Shown here one piece after another: positions 1-5,381 of a stretch of DNA of 6,692 nt. The notes beneath the pieces are model-generated. The model saw only the letters and a program-made list of their open reading frames with translations, made no database searches and had not been told where the DNA came from. The number at the start of each line of letters is the position of its first letter. Positions within the stretch are counted from its first letter, which is position 1. Position numbers and translations under genes: made by a program. The DNA lies in NCBI GenBank assembly GCA_966185765.1, contig CBIFVZ010000129.1:1-6692 (forward strand), read 5' to 3'. This stretch comes from CBIFVZ01 sp966185765 (GTDB lineage: Bacteria > Pseudomonadota > Gammaproteobacteria > Enterobacterales > Enterobacteriaceae).

Positions 1-1
1 G

Positions 2-232
2 CCGAAAGAAATCGCAGAGAAAATGGTTGAAGGCCGTATGAAGAAATTCACCGGTGAAGTTTCTCTGACCGGCCAGCCGTTTGTTATGGACCCGAGCAAA
101 ACCGTAGGTCAGCTGCTTAAAGAGCACAACGCTGACGTGACCGGTTTCATCCGCTTTGAAGTGGGTGAAGGCATCGAGAAAGTTGAGACTGACTTTGCAG
201 CAGAAGTTGCTGCCATGTCCAAGCAGTCTTAA
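2..232 (+). CDS. tsf: Elongation factor Ts, C-terminal part (5' end outside window)
   Basis: EF-Ts is the cytoplasmic guanine-nucleotide exchange factor that releases GDP from EF-Tu so that it can rebind GTP and aminoacyl-tRNA. Only the last 76 codons are present, reading in frame from base 2 to the TAA at 230-232; if the protein has the usual enteric length of about 283 residues, this is roughly residues 208-283. The fragment opens with PKEIAEKMVEGRMKKF, which belongs to the end of the coiled-coil/dimerisation module, continues through SLTGQPFVMDPSKTVGQLL of the core, and ends in the conserved C-terminal helix ETDFAAEVAAMSKQS. It agrees almost residue for residue with E. coli EF-Ts as I know it. 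In enterics tsf is cotranscribed with rpsB upstream, which lies outside this window. The strong hairpin just after the stop indicates that the rpsB-tsf transcript ends here. Confidence 0.98.
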   Translation, partial: PKEIAEKMVEGRMKKFTGEVSLTGQPFVMDPSKTVGQLLKEHNADVTGFIRFEVGEGIEKVETDFAAEVAAMSKQS

Positions 233-238
233 TGACGT

Positions 239-269
239 AAAAGGAGCCGCCTTCGGGCGGCTCCTTTTT
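239..269 (+). terminator. Intrinsic terminator of tsf
   Basis: A perfect 13-bp stem (239-251 with 256-268) closes on the hyperstable C(UUCG)G tetraloop at 252-255. The outer A:T pairs supply the downstream T-run (265-269). It begins seven bases after the tsf stop codon, as expected for the end of the rpsB-tsf transcription unit. The paired A's on the left would give a short T-run on the opposite strand, so weak bidirectional action is possible. Confidence 0.93.
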
Positions 270-270
270 G

Positions 271-389
271 TCCTTCATATTTTGGGCTGCAGACGCGTTG
301 GCTGCGTCTGTTCACCCCGGTCACTTACTTATGTAAGCTCCCGGGGATTCGCAGACTGGCCGCCTTCCTGCAACCCAAACTATTTTGGA
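271..389 (+). repeat. ERIC element (enterobacterial repetitive intergenic consensus)
   Basis: An imperfect palindrome of about 119 bp; the ERIC consensus is about 126-127 bp. The core carries the two segments on which the standard ERIC primers are based: TCACTTACTTATGTAAGCTC at 321-340, flanked by CACCCCGG on the left and CCGGGGATTC on the right. The centre pairs as CTTAC (324-328) with GTAAG (333-337) around a TTAT loop, and CCCCGG (315-320) with CCGGGG (341-346). The arms continue outward, with GGGCTGCAGACGCG near 284-297 facing CGCCTTCCTGCAACCC near 361-376. The ends are TCCTTCATATTTTGGG on the left and an inverted CCCAAACTATTTTGGA on the right. It abuts the tsf terminator and encodes no protein. 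ERICs are non-autonomous elements found in intergenic, usually transcribed, regions of enterics. The exact boundaries are uncertain by a few bases. Confidence 0.92.
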
Positions 390-743
390 CAAACCGTTGT
401 TCGCCAGGTATTAAGGCGTTAGTGGAAGAGTCCGGAGGTTTGTTCGCCGCTGGAATTGGCAAACTAACGGCATTGCCGGTTTTGAACAAGCGGTTGTTAT
501 ACGGGATGCACTGAGGCGATCCTGTCGCTCCTGCATTATCACGCTCCCGTTGCCCGACGTCTTTTCGGGTCATCTTTGCTCTGGTTTTCAGAGCATTTGC
601 GTATTAAGGCCGTATATTGGCCATCCTCAGGCTCTGTGCCTGACAGAATAATCAGCCGGATCTGATTCAGATTTGGCCGCAATACGACAGACTATGTCGT
701 CAATATTCACCGTCCCATTTGTTGACTGTTCCAGGAAAGAAAC
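390..743 (+). other. Non-coding, hairpin-rich spacer between ERIC and pyrH
   Basis: I see no credible gene in these 354 bases. They contain a series of inverted repeats: 392-402 with 484-495 (11 bp, one bulged G at 490), which encloses 417-423 with 463-469; 501-506 with 545-550, which encloses 506-510/532-536 and 513-519/525-530; 553-557 with 565-569; 577-583 with 589-595 (perfect, GTTTT loop); 628-632 with 638-642; 650-655 with 662-667; and 684-689 with 695-700 (perfect, GACTA loop). None is followed by a convincing T-run, so they do not look like terminators. The part nearest pyrH probably contains its promoter and leader; TATATT at 613-618 is a possible -10 box but lacks a good -35 partner. 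The rest is either a structured RNA leader or relics of older repeats. The function is not known to me. Confidence 0.55.
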
Positions 744-1469
744 ATGGCTACCAATGCAAAACCCGTTTACAAACGCATTCTGCTCAAACTGAGTGGCGAA
801 GCGCTGCAGGGAGCAGAAGGCTTCGGTATTGACGCGAGCATACTGGATCGTATGGCTCAGGAAATCAAAGAACTGGTTGAACTGGGTATTCAGGTAGGTG
901 TGGTCATTGGCGGCGGTAACCTGTTCCGTGGCGCAGGCCTTGCACAGGCTGGCATGAACCGCGTAGTGGGTGACCACATGGGAATGCTGGCGACCGTCAT
1001 GAACGGTCTGGCAATGCGTGACGCACTGCATCGCGCCTATGTGAATGCTCGCCTGATGTCAGCCATTCCGCTCAACGGCGTGTGCGATAACTATAGCTGG
1101 GCAGAGGCCATTAGCCTGCTGCGTAATAACCGCGTAGTTATCCTGTCTGCTGGCACCGGTAACCCGTTCTTTACCACTGATTCAGCTGCCTGCCTGCGCG
1201 GTATTGAAATTGAAGCCGACGTGGTGCTCAAAGCCACCAAAGTTGACGGTGTGTTCTCAGCTGACCCGGTCAAAGATCCGACCGCGACACTTTACGAGCA
1301 GCTGACCTACCAGGAAGTGCTGGAAAAAGAACTTAAAGTCATGGATCTTGCGGCTTTTACCCTTGCCCGTGACCATAACCTGCCGATTCGCGTGTTCAAT
1401 ATGAACAAGCCTGGCGCACTACGCCGCGTCGTGATGGGTGAAAAAGAAGGCACATTGATCACAGAGTAA
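744..1469 (+). CDS. pyrH: Uridylate kinase (UMP kinase)
   Basis: PyrH phosphorylates UMP to UDP with ATP, the step that feeds all UTP, CTP, dTTP and UDP-sugar synthesis. The bacterial enzyme is a hexamer of the amino-acid-kinase fold, unrelated to eukaryotic UMP/CMP kinases, activated by GTP and inhibited by UTP. The 241 residues equal the E. coli length. Visible motifs are KLSGEAL at 15-21 (phosphate-binding Lys15), the glycine-rich VIGGGNLFRG at 54-63 with Arg62, GDHMGMLAT at 76-84 with UMP-contacting Asp77, and SAGTGNPFFTTDSAA at 135-149 with Thr145-Asp146 near the nucleotide. The ATG at 744 is preceded by a good ribosome site, AGGAAAG at 733-739, and gives the family N-terminus MATNAKPVYKR. 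It is separated from tsf by 511 bp, far more than the roughly 150 bp I recall in E. coli, and is probably transcribed from its own promoter. Confidence 0.98.
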   Translation: MATNAKPVYKRILLKLSGEALQGAEGFGIDASILDRMAQEIKELVELGIQVGVVIGGGNLFRGAGLAQAGMNRVVGDHMGMLATVMNGLAMRDALHRAYVNARLMSAIPLNGVCDNYSWAEAISLLRNNRVVILSAGTGNPFFTTDSAACLRGIEIEADVVLKATKVDGVFSADPVKDPTATLYEQLTYQEVLEKELKVMDLAAFTLARDHNLPIRVFNMNKPGALRRVVMGEKEGTLITE

Positions 1470-1517
1470 TTTTCGTTTTACGGGAATCAGGGTAAGATTC
1501 GCCCCTGAATCGATTTC

Positions 1518-1546
1518 TCAATACAGGCAGTCGAACGGGCTATACT
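1518..1546 (+). promoter_or_regulatory. Possible sigma70 promoter for frr
   Basis: TATACT at 1541-1546 matches five of six positions of the -10 consensus. The hexamer 17 bp upstream, TCAATA at 1518-1523, matches only three of six -35 positions, so the promoter would be weak or depend on other contacts. It would start a leader of about 120 nt before the frr GTG. This fits the independent transcription known for frr in E. coli. Imperfect hairpins just upstream (1487-1492 with 1503-1508) lack a T-run, so readthrough from pyrH also remains possible. Confidence 0.35.
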
Positions 1547-1661
1547 TATCCCGTCGTACTTGGGTAATGAATGCGGTAGCGGCCGCATCAGGCAGGCATG
1601 ACGTGCCGGCTCAACCTCCTAACCGCGCGACCCGCCCGGGGCTGTCTGACAACCAGTTTTC

Positions 1662-1677
1662 AAGGATTCGTAACGTG
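1662..1677 (+). promoter_or_regulatory. frr ribosome binding site with GTG start
   Basis: AAGGA at 1662-1666 lies eight bases before GTG at 1675-1677. This site fixes the start of frr: translation from here gives exactly the 185-residue family length. The in-frame ATG at 1567 has no comparable site at a workable distance. Confidence 0.85.
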
Positions 1678-2232
1678 ATTAACGACATCAGAAAAGACGC
1701 CGAAGTACGCATGGAAAAATGTGTCGAAGCGTTTAAAAATCAGATTAGCAAAATTCGCACTGGCCGCGCATCTCCAAGCCTGCTTGATGGCATCATGGTG
1801 GAATATTACGGTAGCCCGACACCGTTGCGTCAGCTTGCAAGCGTGACCGTGGAAGATACCCGCACCCTGAAAATCAACGTGTTTGACCGCAGCATGGGTC
1901 CTGCCGTTGAGAAAGCGATCATGGCTTCCGATCTTGGCCTGAACCCAAGCTCTGCGGGTACCGATATCCGCGTACCGCTGCCGCCGCTGACCGAAGAGCG
2001 CCGTAAAGATCTTATCAAAATTGTGCGTGGCGAAGCCGAGCAGGCGCGCGTTTCCGTACGCAATGTGCGTCGTGATGCTAACGATAAAGTGAAAGCGCTG
2101 CTTAAAGAGAAAGAAATCAGCGAAGATGAAGATCGTCGTTCTCAGGATGACGTGCAGAAGCTGACTGACGCGGCCATTAAGAAAGTGGACGCGGCGCTGG
2201 CTGAAAAAGAAACGGAACTGATGCAGTTCTGA
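1675..2232 (+). CDS. frr: Ribosome recycling factor (RRF)
   Basis: RRF is an essential cytoplasmic protein that, with EF-G and IF3, splits the post-termination ribosome so that the subunits can be reused. The product is 185 residues, equal to E. coli RRF. It shows the three-helix-bundle domain I at both ends (INDIRKDAEVRMEKCVEAFK at 2-21 and the long charged helices from about 105 to 185) and the beta-sandwich domain II between (roughly 31-104, including VEYYGSPTPLRQLASV and LKINVFD). The signature RTGRASPSLLD is at 29-39, and VRNVRRDANDK at about 127-137 carries Arg132, which contacts the large subunit in E. coli RRF. The reading frame stays open for 108 bases upstream, but that part is GC-rich, has no family similarity and lacks a ribosome site, so the GTG at 1675 is preferred. 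E. coli frr also uses GTG. A nested hairpin follows the stop. Confidence 0.97.
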   Translation: MINDIRKDAEVRMEKCVEAFKNQISKIRTGRASPSLLDGIMVEYYGSPTPLRQLASVTVEDTRTLKINVFDRSMGPAVEKAIMASDLGLNPSSAGTDIRVPLPPLTEERRKDLIKIVRGEAEQARVSVRNVRRDANDKVKALLKEKEISEDEDRRSQDDVQKLTDAAIKKVDAALAEKETELMQF

Positions 2233-2243
2233 GTTTCACAGGA

Positions 2244-2305
2244 CAAAGAAAAACGCCGTACAGAAGAGCCGCCCATGCGGCTTTTGCTGGCGGCGTTTTG
2301 CTTTG
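2244..2305 (+). terminator. Nested hairpin terminator between frr and dxr
   Basis: Two hairpins lie one inside the other. The inner stem pairs AAGAGCCGC (2264-2272) with GCGGCTTTT (2277-2285) around CCAT, with one G:U pair, and ends in TTTT. The outer stem pairs AAAACGCCG (2250-2258) with CGGCGTTTT (2291-2299). It extends, after a one-base mismatch, through CAAAG (2244-2248) with CTTTG (2301-2305). Each right arm ends in four T's, and the minus strand would see TTTTTCTTT, so the structure could act in both directions. The T-runs are short, so termination may be partial and dxr may be reached by readthrough. Confidence 0.65.
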
Positions 2306-2357
2306 AGCGCGCGGCATGCCGCGTACAGATGACTACCTTCCAGGCCTCAGAACGCCA

Positions 2358-3557
2358 ATGAAACAGTTGACCATTCTTGGCTCAACCGGCTCGATCGGTT
2401 GTAGCACGCTCGACGTGGTTCGCCACAATCCTGACCAGTTCGCGGTGACGGCACTCGTGGCCGGTAAAAACGTTGCCCGCATGCACGAGCAGTGTCTTGA
2501 ATTCAACCCGCGCTATGCGGTAATGGATGATGAACCCAGTGCACGAGCGCTTCGTGAAAGCCTGAGCGCTTGCGGCAGTCGCACGCAGGTGCTTGCTGGT
2601 CAGAAAGCCGCGTGCGATATGGCGCAGCTTGATGAGGTGCACCAGGTGATGGCGGCGATTGTCGGTGCAGCTGGCTTGTTGCCAACACTTGCGGCTATCC
2701 GCGCGGGTAAGCAGGTGTTACTTGCCAATAAGGAGTCACTGGTTACCTGCGGCAAGCTGTTTATGGACGCAGTGCAACAAAGCGGAGCGCAGCTGCTACC
2801 GGTCGACAGCGAGCACAATGCGATTTTTCAGAGTTTGCCTGAAACAATCCAGCGTAACCTGGGATACGCTGACCTGGAGGAAAACGGTATCCAGTCCGTT
2901 ATTCTCACCGGGTCTGGTGGCCCGTTTCGGACTACACCGGTGTCTGAACTGGCGGCAATGACGCCCGATCAGGCCTGCAATCATCCGAACTGGGCGATGG
3001 GACGTAAAATCTCCGTCGACTCGGCCACCATGATGAACAAAGGTCTTGAATACATTGAAGCCCGCTGGCTATTTAACGCGTCAGCCGCGCAGATGGAAGT
3101 GCTCATTCATCCGCAGTCGGTGATTCACTCTATGGTGCGTTATCGCGATGGCAGCGTGCTTGCCCAACTCGGTGAACCGGATATGCGCACACCTATCGCT
3201 CACGCTATGGGCTACCCGGCGCGCGTCAATACGGCAGTGAAGCCGCTCGATTTTTGCCAGATTGGTTCGTTGAGCTTTATGGCTGCGGATTTTGACCGCT
3301 ATCCGTGTCTGAAACTTGCGATAACGGCCTTCGATAATGGCCAGGCGGCAACGACGGCGTTGAATGCCGCCAATGAAGTGGCCGTTGATGCCTTCCTCAA
3401 CGAGCGCATCCGCTTTACGGATATCGCTGTGCTGAATGCCGCCGTACTGGATGAAACCGATTTCGCACAACCACAGAGTGTGGATGACGTGCAGGCGGTT
3501 GACCGCGAGGCACGAGTAGCGGCTAAAGGCTGGCTGGCGAGTTACGCAAAGTGTTAA
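2358..3557 (+). CDS. dxr: 1-deoxy-D-xylulose 5-phosphate reductoisomerase
   Basis: Dxr (IspC) converts DXP to 2-C-methyl-D-erythritol 4-phosphate with NADPH and a divalent metal. This is the committed step of the MEP isoprenoid pathway and the target of fosmidomycin. The protein is 399 residues (E. coli 398, from memory). It has the Rossmann NADPH motif GSTGSIG at 8-14, LLANKESLV with Lys125, the metal ligands Asp150, Glu152 (PVDSEHN) and Glu231 (MNKGLE), substrate-contacting Ser186, Asn227 and Lys228, and the mobile loop with His209 and Trp212 (HPNW). All stand at E. coli numbering. The C-terminal domain is the least conserved part (residues about 360-399). An in-frame ATG at 2316 would add 14 residues before the Rossmann strand; I chose 2358 because it gives MKQLTILGSTGSIG, although no strong ribosome site precedes it. 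Its pathway product feeds IspU downstream. Confidence 0.97.
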   Translation: MKQLTILGSTGSIGCSTLDVVRHNPDQFAVTALVAGKNVARMHEQCLEFNPRYAVMDDEPSARALRESLSACGSRTQVLAGQKAACDMAQLDEVHQVMAAIVGAAGLLPTLAAIRAGKQVLLANKESLVTCGKLFMDAVQQSGAQLLPVDSEHNAIFQSLPETIQRNLGYADLEENGIQSVILTGSGGPFRTTPVSELAAMTPDQACNHPNWAMGRKISVDSATMMNKGLEYIEARWLFNASAAQMEVLIHPQSVIHSMVRYRDGSVLAQLGEPDMRTPIAHAMGYPARVNTAVKPLDFCQIGSLSFMAADFDRYPCLKLAITAFDNGQAATTALNAANEVAVDAFLNERIRFTDIAVLNAAVLDETDFAQPQSVDDVQAVDREARVAAKGWLASYAKC

Positions 3558-3584
3558 ATTTAGCGCAGGCACGACCTGCGATAT

Positions 3585-3613
3585 TTGTTAGCTCTGGGCT
3601 TCGGTGATATAGT
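3585..3613 (+). promoter_or_regulatory. Strong candidate sigma70 promoter for ispU-cdsA-rseP
   Basis: TTGTTA at 3585-3590 (-35, four of six matches) and TATAGT at 3608-3613 (-10, five of six) are separated by exactly 17 bp. A TG at 3605-3606, one base before the -10, makes it an extended -10 promoter. The predicted start is about A3621, in the gap just after dxr. The transcript would meet an intrinsic terminator some 40 nt later (3660-3683) before reaching ispU. Confidence 0.7.
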
Positions 3614-3618
3614 CTGCG

Positions 3619-3655
3619 CCACCTGATAAACGCATCAATGATGTGTGTCTGGTGG
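3619..3655 (+). other. Leader hairpin upstream of the ispU terminator
   Basis: CCACC (3619-3623) can pair with GGTGG (3651-3655), and inside it ACGCAT (3630-3635) with ATGTGT (3641-3646) around CAATG, using one G:U pair. If transcription starts near 3621, two bases of the outer arm would be missing, so the inner hairpin is the more certain part. Segment 3619-3622 (CCAC) could alternatively pair with GTGG at 3663-3666, inside the terminator stem, which would be a weak way to disturb it. Confidence 0.35.
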
Positions 3656-3659
3656 TAAC

Positions 3660-3683
3660 GCCGTGGTTTAACACGGCTTTTTT
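3660..3683 (+). terminator. Intrinsic terminator / possible attenuator before ispU
   Basis: GCCGTG (3660-3665) pairs with CACGGC (3672-3677) around a GTTTAA loop and is followed directly by six T's (3678-3683). It lies 103 bases after dxr and 59 bases before the ispU start. It can end the dxr transcript. Because it also lies downstream of the promoter at 3585-3613, it may trim or regulate transcription into ispU. The stem is only six base pairs, so termination is likely to be incomplete. Confidence 0.8.
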
Positions 3684-3742
3684 ACGTGAAGGCTTCTGTA
3701 TTCCTGAACCGCTTAATCCTTATCAGGGAAATTAAACGCGTT

Positions 3743-4501
3743 ATGTTGTCTGCTAATCAACCATTAAGCGAAAACGCACCTGCGCACGGTGCACGCCACG
3801 TCGCCATTATTATGGATGGCAACGGCCGCTGGGCAAAAAGACAAGGGAAGATGAGAGTCTTTGGCCACAAGGCAGGTGCAAAATCCGTGCGGCGCGCGGT
3901 GGTTTTCGCAGCGAACAATGGCATTGACGCGTTGACGCTGTATGCTTTTAGTAGTGAAAACTGGAGTCGCCCGGCGCAGGAAGTCAGTGCGCTGATGGAA
4001 TTGTTTACCTGGGCGCTCGACAGTGAAGTCAAAAACCTGCACCGTAACAACGTTCGTTTGCGCGTTATCGGTGATACCGGTCGATTTAACTCGCGTTTGC
4101 AGGAGCGCATCCAGAAAGCGGAAGCGCTGACCAGCCAGAATACCGGGCTGACGCTGAATATCGCCGCCAACTATGGCGGTCGTTGGGATATTCTTCAGGG
4201 AGTTAAGCAGCTCGCGAGTCTGGTTCAGGAAGGGCAGTTGACCCCAGACCAGATTGATGAAGAAATGCTGAGTCAGCAGATCTGCATGAGCGAACTGGTC
4301 CCTGTGGATTTAGTAATAAGGACAGGGGGAGAGCATCGCATCAGCAATTTTTTGCTGTGGCAGATAGCCTATGCTGAACTCTACTTTACCGATGTTCTCT
4401 GGCCCGATTTCGATGAACAAGATTTTGAAGGTGCACTACATGCCTTTGCAAACCGCGAAAGACGTTTTGGTGGAACGACACCGGGTGGCAGCAATGCCTG
4501 A
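3743..4501 (+). CDS. ispU: Undecaprenyl diphosphate synthase (cis-prenyltransferase)
   Basis: IspU (UppS) adds eight isopentenyl units in cis to farnesyl diphosphate to make C55 undecaprenyl diphosphate, the lipid carrier for peptidoglycan, O-antigen and other envelope glycans. The protein has 252 residues (E. coli 253, from memory). Motifs of the Z-type prenyltransferase family are HVAIIMDGNGRW at 19-30 with catalytic Asp25, GHKAG at 41-45, YAFSSENW at 67-74, IAANYGGRWDI, and RTGGEHRISNFLLWQ from 193, with the IPP/Mg-binding Arg193, Glu197 and Arg199. The DVLWPDF block follows. The ATG at 3743 is chosen because it gives MLSANQPLSE, matching the family start; AGGGA at 3725-3729 is 13 bases upstream, rather far. 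The frame is open back to a GTG at 3686, but that extension runs next to the terminator and is unlikely to be translated. Codons 190-196 are a run of rare codons. Confidence 0.97.
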   Translation: MLSANQPLSENAPAHGARHVAIIMDGNGRWAKRQGKMRVFGHKAGAKSVRRAVVFAANNGIDALTLYAFSSENWSRPAQEVSALMELFTWALDSEVKNLHRNNVRLRVIGDTGRFNSRLQERIQKAEALTSQNTGLTLNIAANYGGRWDILQGVKQLASLVQEGQLTPDQIDEEMLSQQICMSELVPVDLVIRTGGEHRISNFLLWQIAYAELYFTDVLWPDFDEQDFEGALHAFANRERRFGGTTPGGSNA

Positions 4502-4502
4502 T

Positions 4503-4516
4503 GGGGGTCGCTTTTG
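4503..4516 (+). promoter_or_regulatory. cdsA ribosome binding site with TTG start
   Basis: GGGGG at 4503-4507 is six bases before TTG at 4514-4516. There is no ATG or GTG in frame at this end of the gene, and TTG gives the conserved N-terminus MLKYRLISA. The site starts two bases after the ispU stop, which suggests translational coupling. Confidence 0.8.
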
Positions 4517-5371
4517 CTAAAGTATCGCCTGATTTCTGCGCTTGTGTTAATTCCCGCCGTGATTGCCGCCCTGCTGTGGCTGCCGCCGGTGGGTTTTGCT
4601 ATTACCACGCTGGTTGTCTGTATGCTTGCCGCCTGGGAGTGGGGCCAGCTTAGTGGCTTTACAAGCCGTTCACAGCGTGTCTGGCTTGCTGTACTGTGTG
4701 GCCTGCTGCTGGCGGCCATGCTGTTTATTCTTCCTGAATATCATCAAAGCACAAGTGTGCCGATTATTAACGGCGTGCTCTGGGCATCCCTTGCCTGGTG
4801 GATAGTGGCACTAATAATGGTACTGACCTATCCCCGCTCCGCCGCCGCATGGCGGCAGTCTCGCGTTCTGCGTCTCGTCTTTGGATTGCTGACTATTGTG
4901 CCTTTTTTCTGGGGTATGGTGGTGTTACGCAACTGGCATTACGACACCAACCATTACACGGGCGCGCTCTGGCTGCTTTACGTGATGGTGTTGGTCTGGG
5001 GAGCCGATTCCGGCGCCTATGTGTTTGGCAAAATGTTTGGCAAACATAAGCTCGCTCCAAAAGTCTCCCCAGGCAAGACCTGGCAGGGATTTCTTGGCGG
5101 TCTGTTGACCTCAGCGATTATCGCGTGGATTTTTGGTGCCTCAACACATCTGGACATCGCGCCGTCTGTATTGCTGGTGTGCTCCGTTGCCGCTGCACTG
5201 GTGTCGGTGCTGGGCGATTTGACAGAGAGCATGTTCAAGCGTGAAGCGGGCATTAAAGACAGCGGGCATCTGATTCCGGGTCACGGCGGGGTGCTTGATC
5301 GTATCGACAGCCTGACGGCGGCCGTGCCTGTCTTTGCCTGCCTGCTATTGCTGGTTTTTCGGACCCTCTAA
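4514..5371 (+). CDS. cdsA: Phosphatidate cytidylyltransferase (CDP-diacylglycerol synthase)
   Basis: CdsA is an integral inner-membrane enzyme that joins phosphatidic acid and CTP to make CDP-diacylglycerol, precursor of phosphatidylethanolamine, phosphatidylglycerol and cardiolipin. The 285 residues match E. coli CdsA in length. Hydrophobic segments suggest about eight membrane spans: near 8-40 (two), 55-73, 88-106, 118-138, 150-170, 193-210, 217-235 and a C-terminal one at 268-283. The family signature runs from Ser239 to Asp265: SMFKREAGIKDSGHLIPGHG followed by GVLDRID, with the KD (248-249), HGG (257-259) and DRID residues that bind CTP and metals. GADSGAYVFGK at 163-173 and KVSPGKTWQGF at 183-193 are also conserved. 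It starts 12 bases after ispU with a TTG codon and ends 10 bases before rseP, so the three form one operon. Confidence 0.97.
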   Translation: MLKYRLISALVLIPAVIAALLWLPPVGFAITTLVVCMLAAWEWGQLSGFTSRSQRVWLAVLCGLLLAAMLFILPEYHQSTSVPIINGVLWASLAWWIVALIMVLTYPRSAAAWRQSRVLRLVFGLLTIVPFFWGMVVLRNWHYDTNHYTGALWLLYVMVLVWGADSGAYVFGKMFGKHKLAPKVSPGKTWQGFLGGLLTSAIIAWIFGASTHLDIAPSVLLVCSVAAALVSVLGDLTESMFKREAGIKDSGHLIPGHGGVLDRIDSLTAAVPVFACLLLLVFRTL

Positions 5372-5381
5372 GGACTTATCC

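Noticed and set aside
473..503. TTGCCG with TATACG, 19 bp apart, as a promoter in the spacer
   Set aside because: Both hexamers match poorly, and the spacing is long.
325..573. 82-codon minus-strand frame across the ERIC and the pyrH upstream spacer
   Set aside because: It begins inside the ERIC palindrome and crosses the hairpin-rich spacer; the product resembles no family that I know.
577..602. Perfect 7-bp hairpin upstream of pyrH as a terminator
   Set aside because: It is followed by ATTTGCG, not a T-run, so it does not fit an intrinsic terminator.
597..618. TTGCGT (597-602) with TATATT (613-618) as the pyrH promoter
   Set aside because: The spacing is only 10 bp; no acceptable -35 hexamer stands 16-18 bp upstream of TATATT, so I could not define a promoter.
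627..1031. 134-codon open frame on the minus strand over the pyrH start
   Set aside because: It is antisense to the well-conserved pyrH coding sequence, has no recognisable domain or ribosome site, and is explained by the codon bias of the sense gene.
2316..2357. In-frame ATG 14 codons upstream of the dxr start
   Set aside because: It lies within the 14-bp palindrome, lacks a ribosome site, and would place an unconserved tail before the Rossmann strand MKQLTILGSTGSIG.
3081..3572. 163-codon open frame on the minus strand within dxr
   Set aside because: A shadow of dxr: no family resemblance, and the composition follows the reverse complement of the sense codons.
3686..3742. GTG-initiated 19-residue extension of ispU
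   Set aside because: It begins three bases after the terminator T-run and adds residues not found in the family; MLSANQ at 3743 fits.
3757..4170. 137-codon and overlapping 92-codon minus-strand frames within ispU
   Set aside because: They lie antisense to the catalytic core of ispU and have no independent support.
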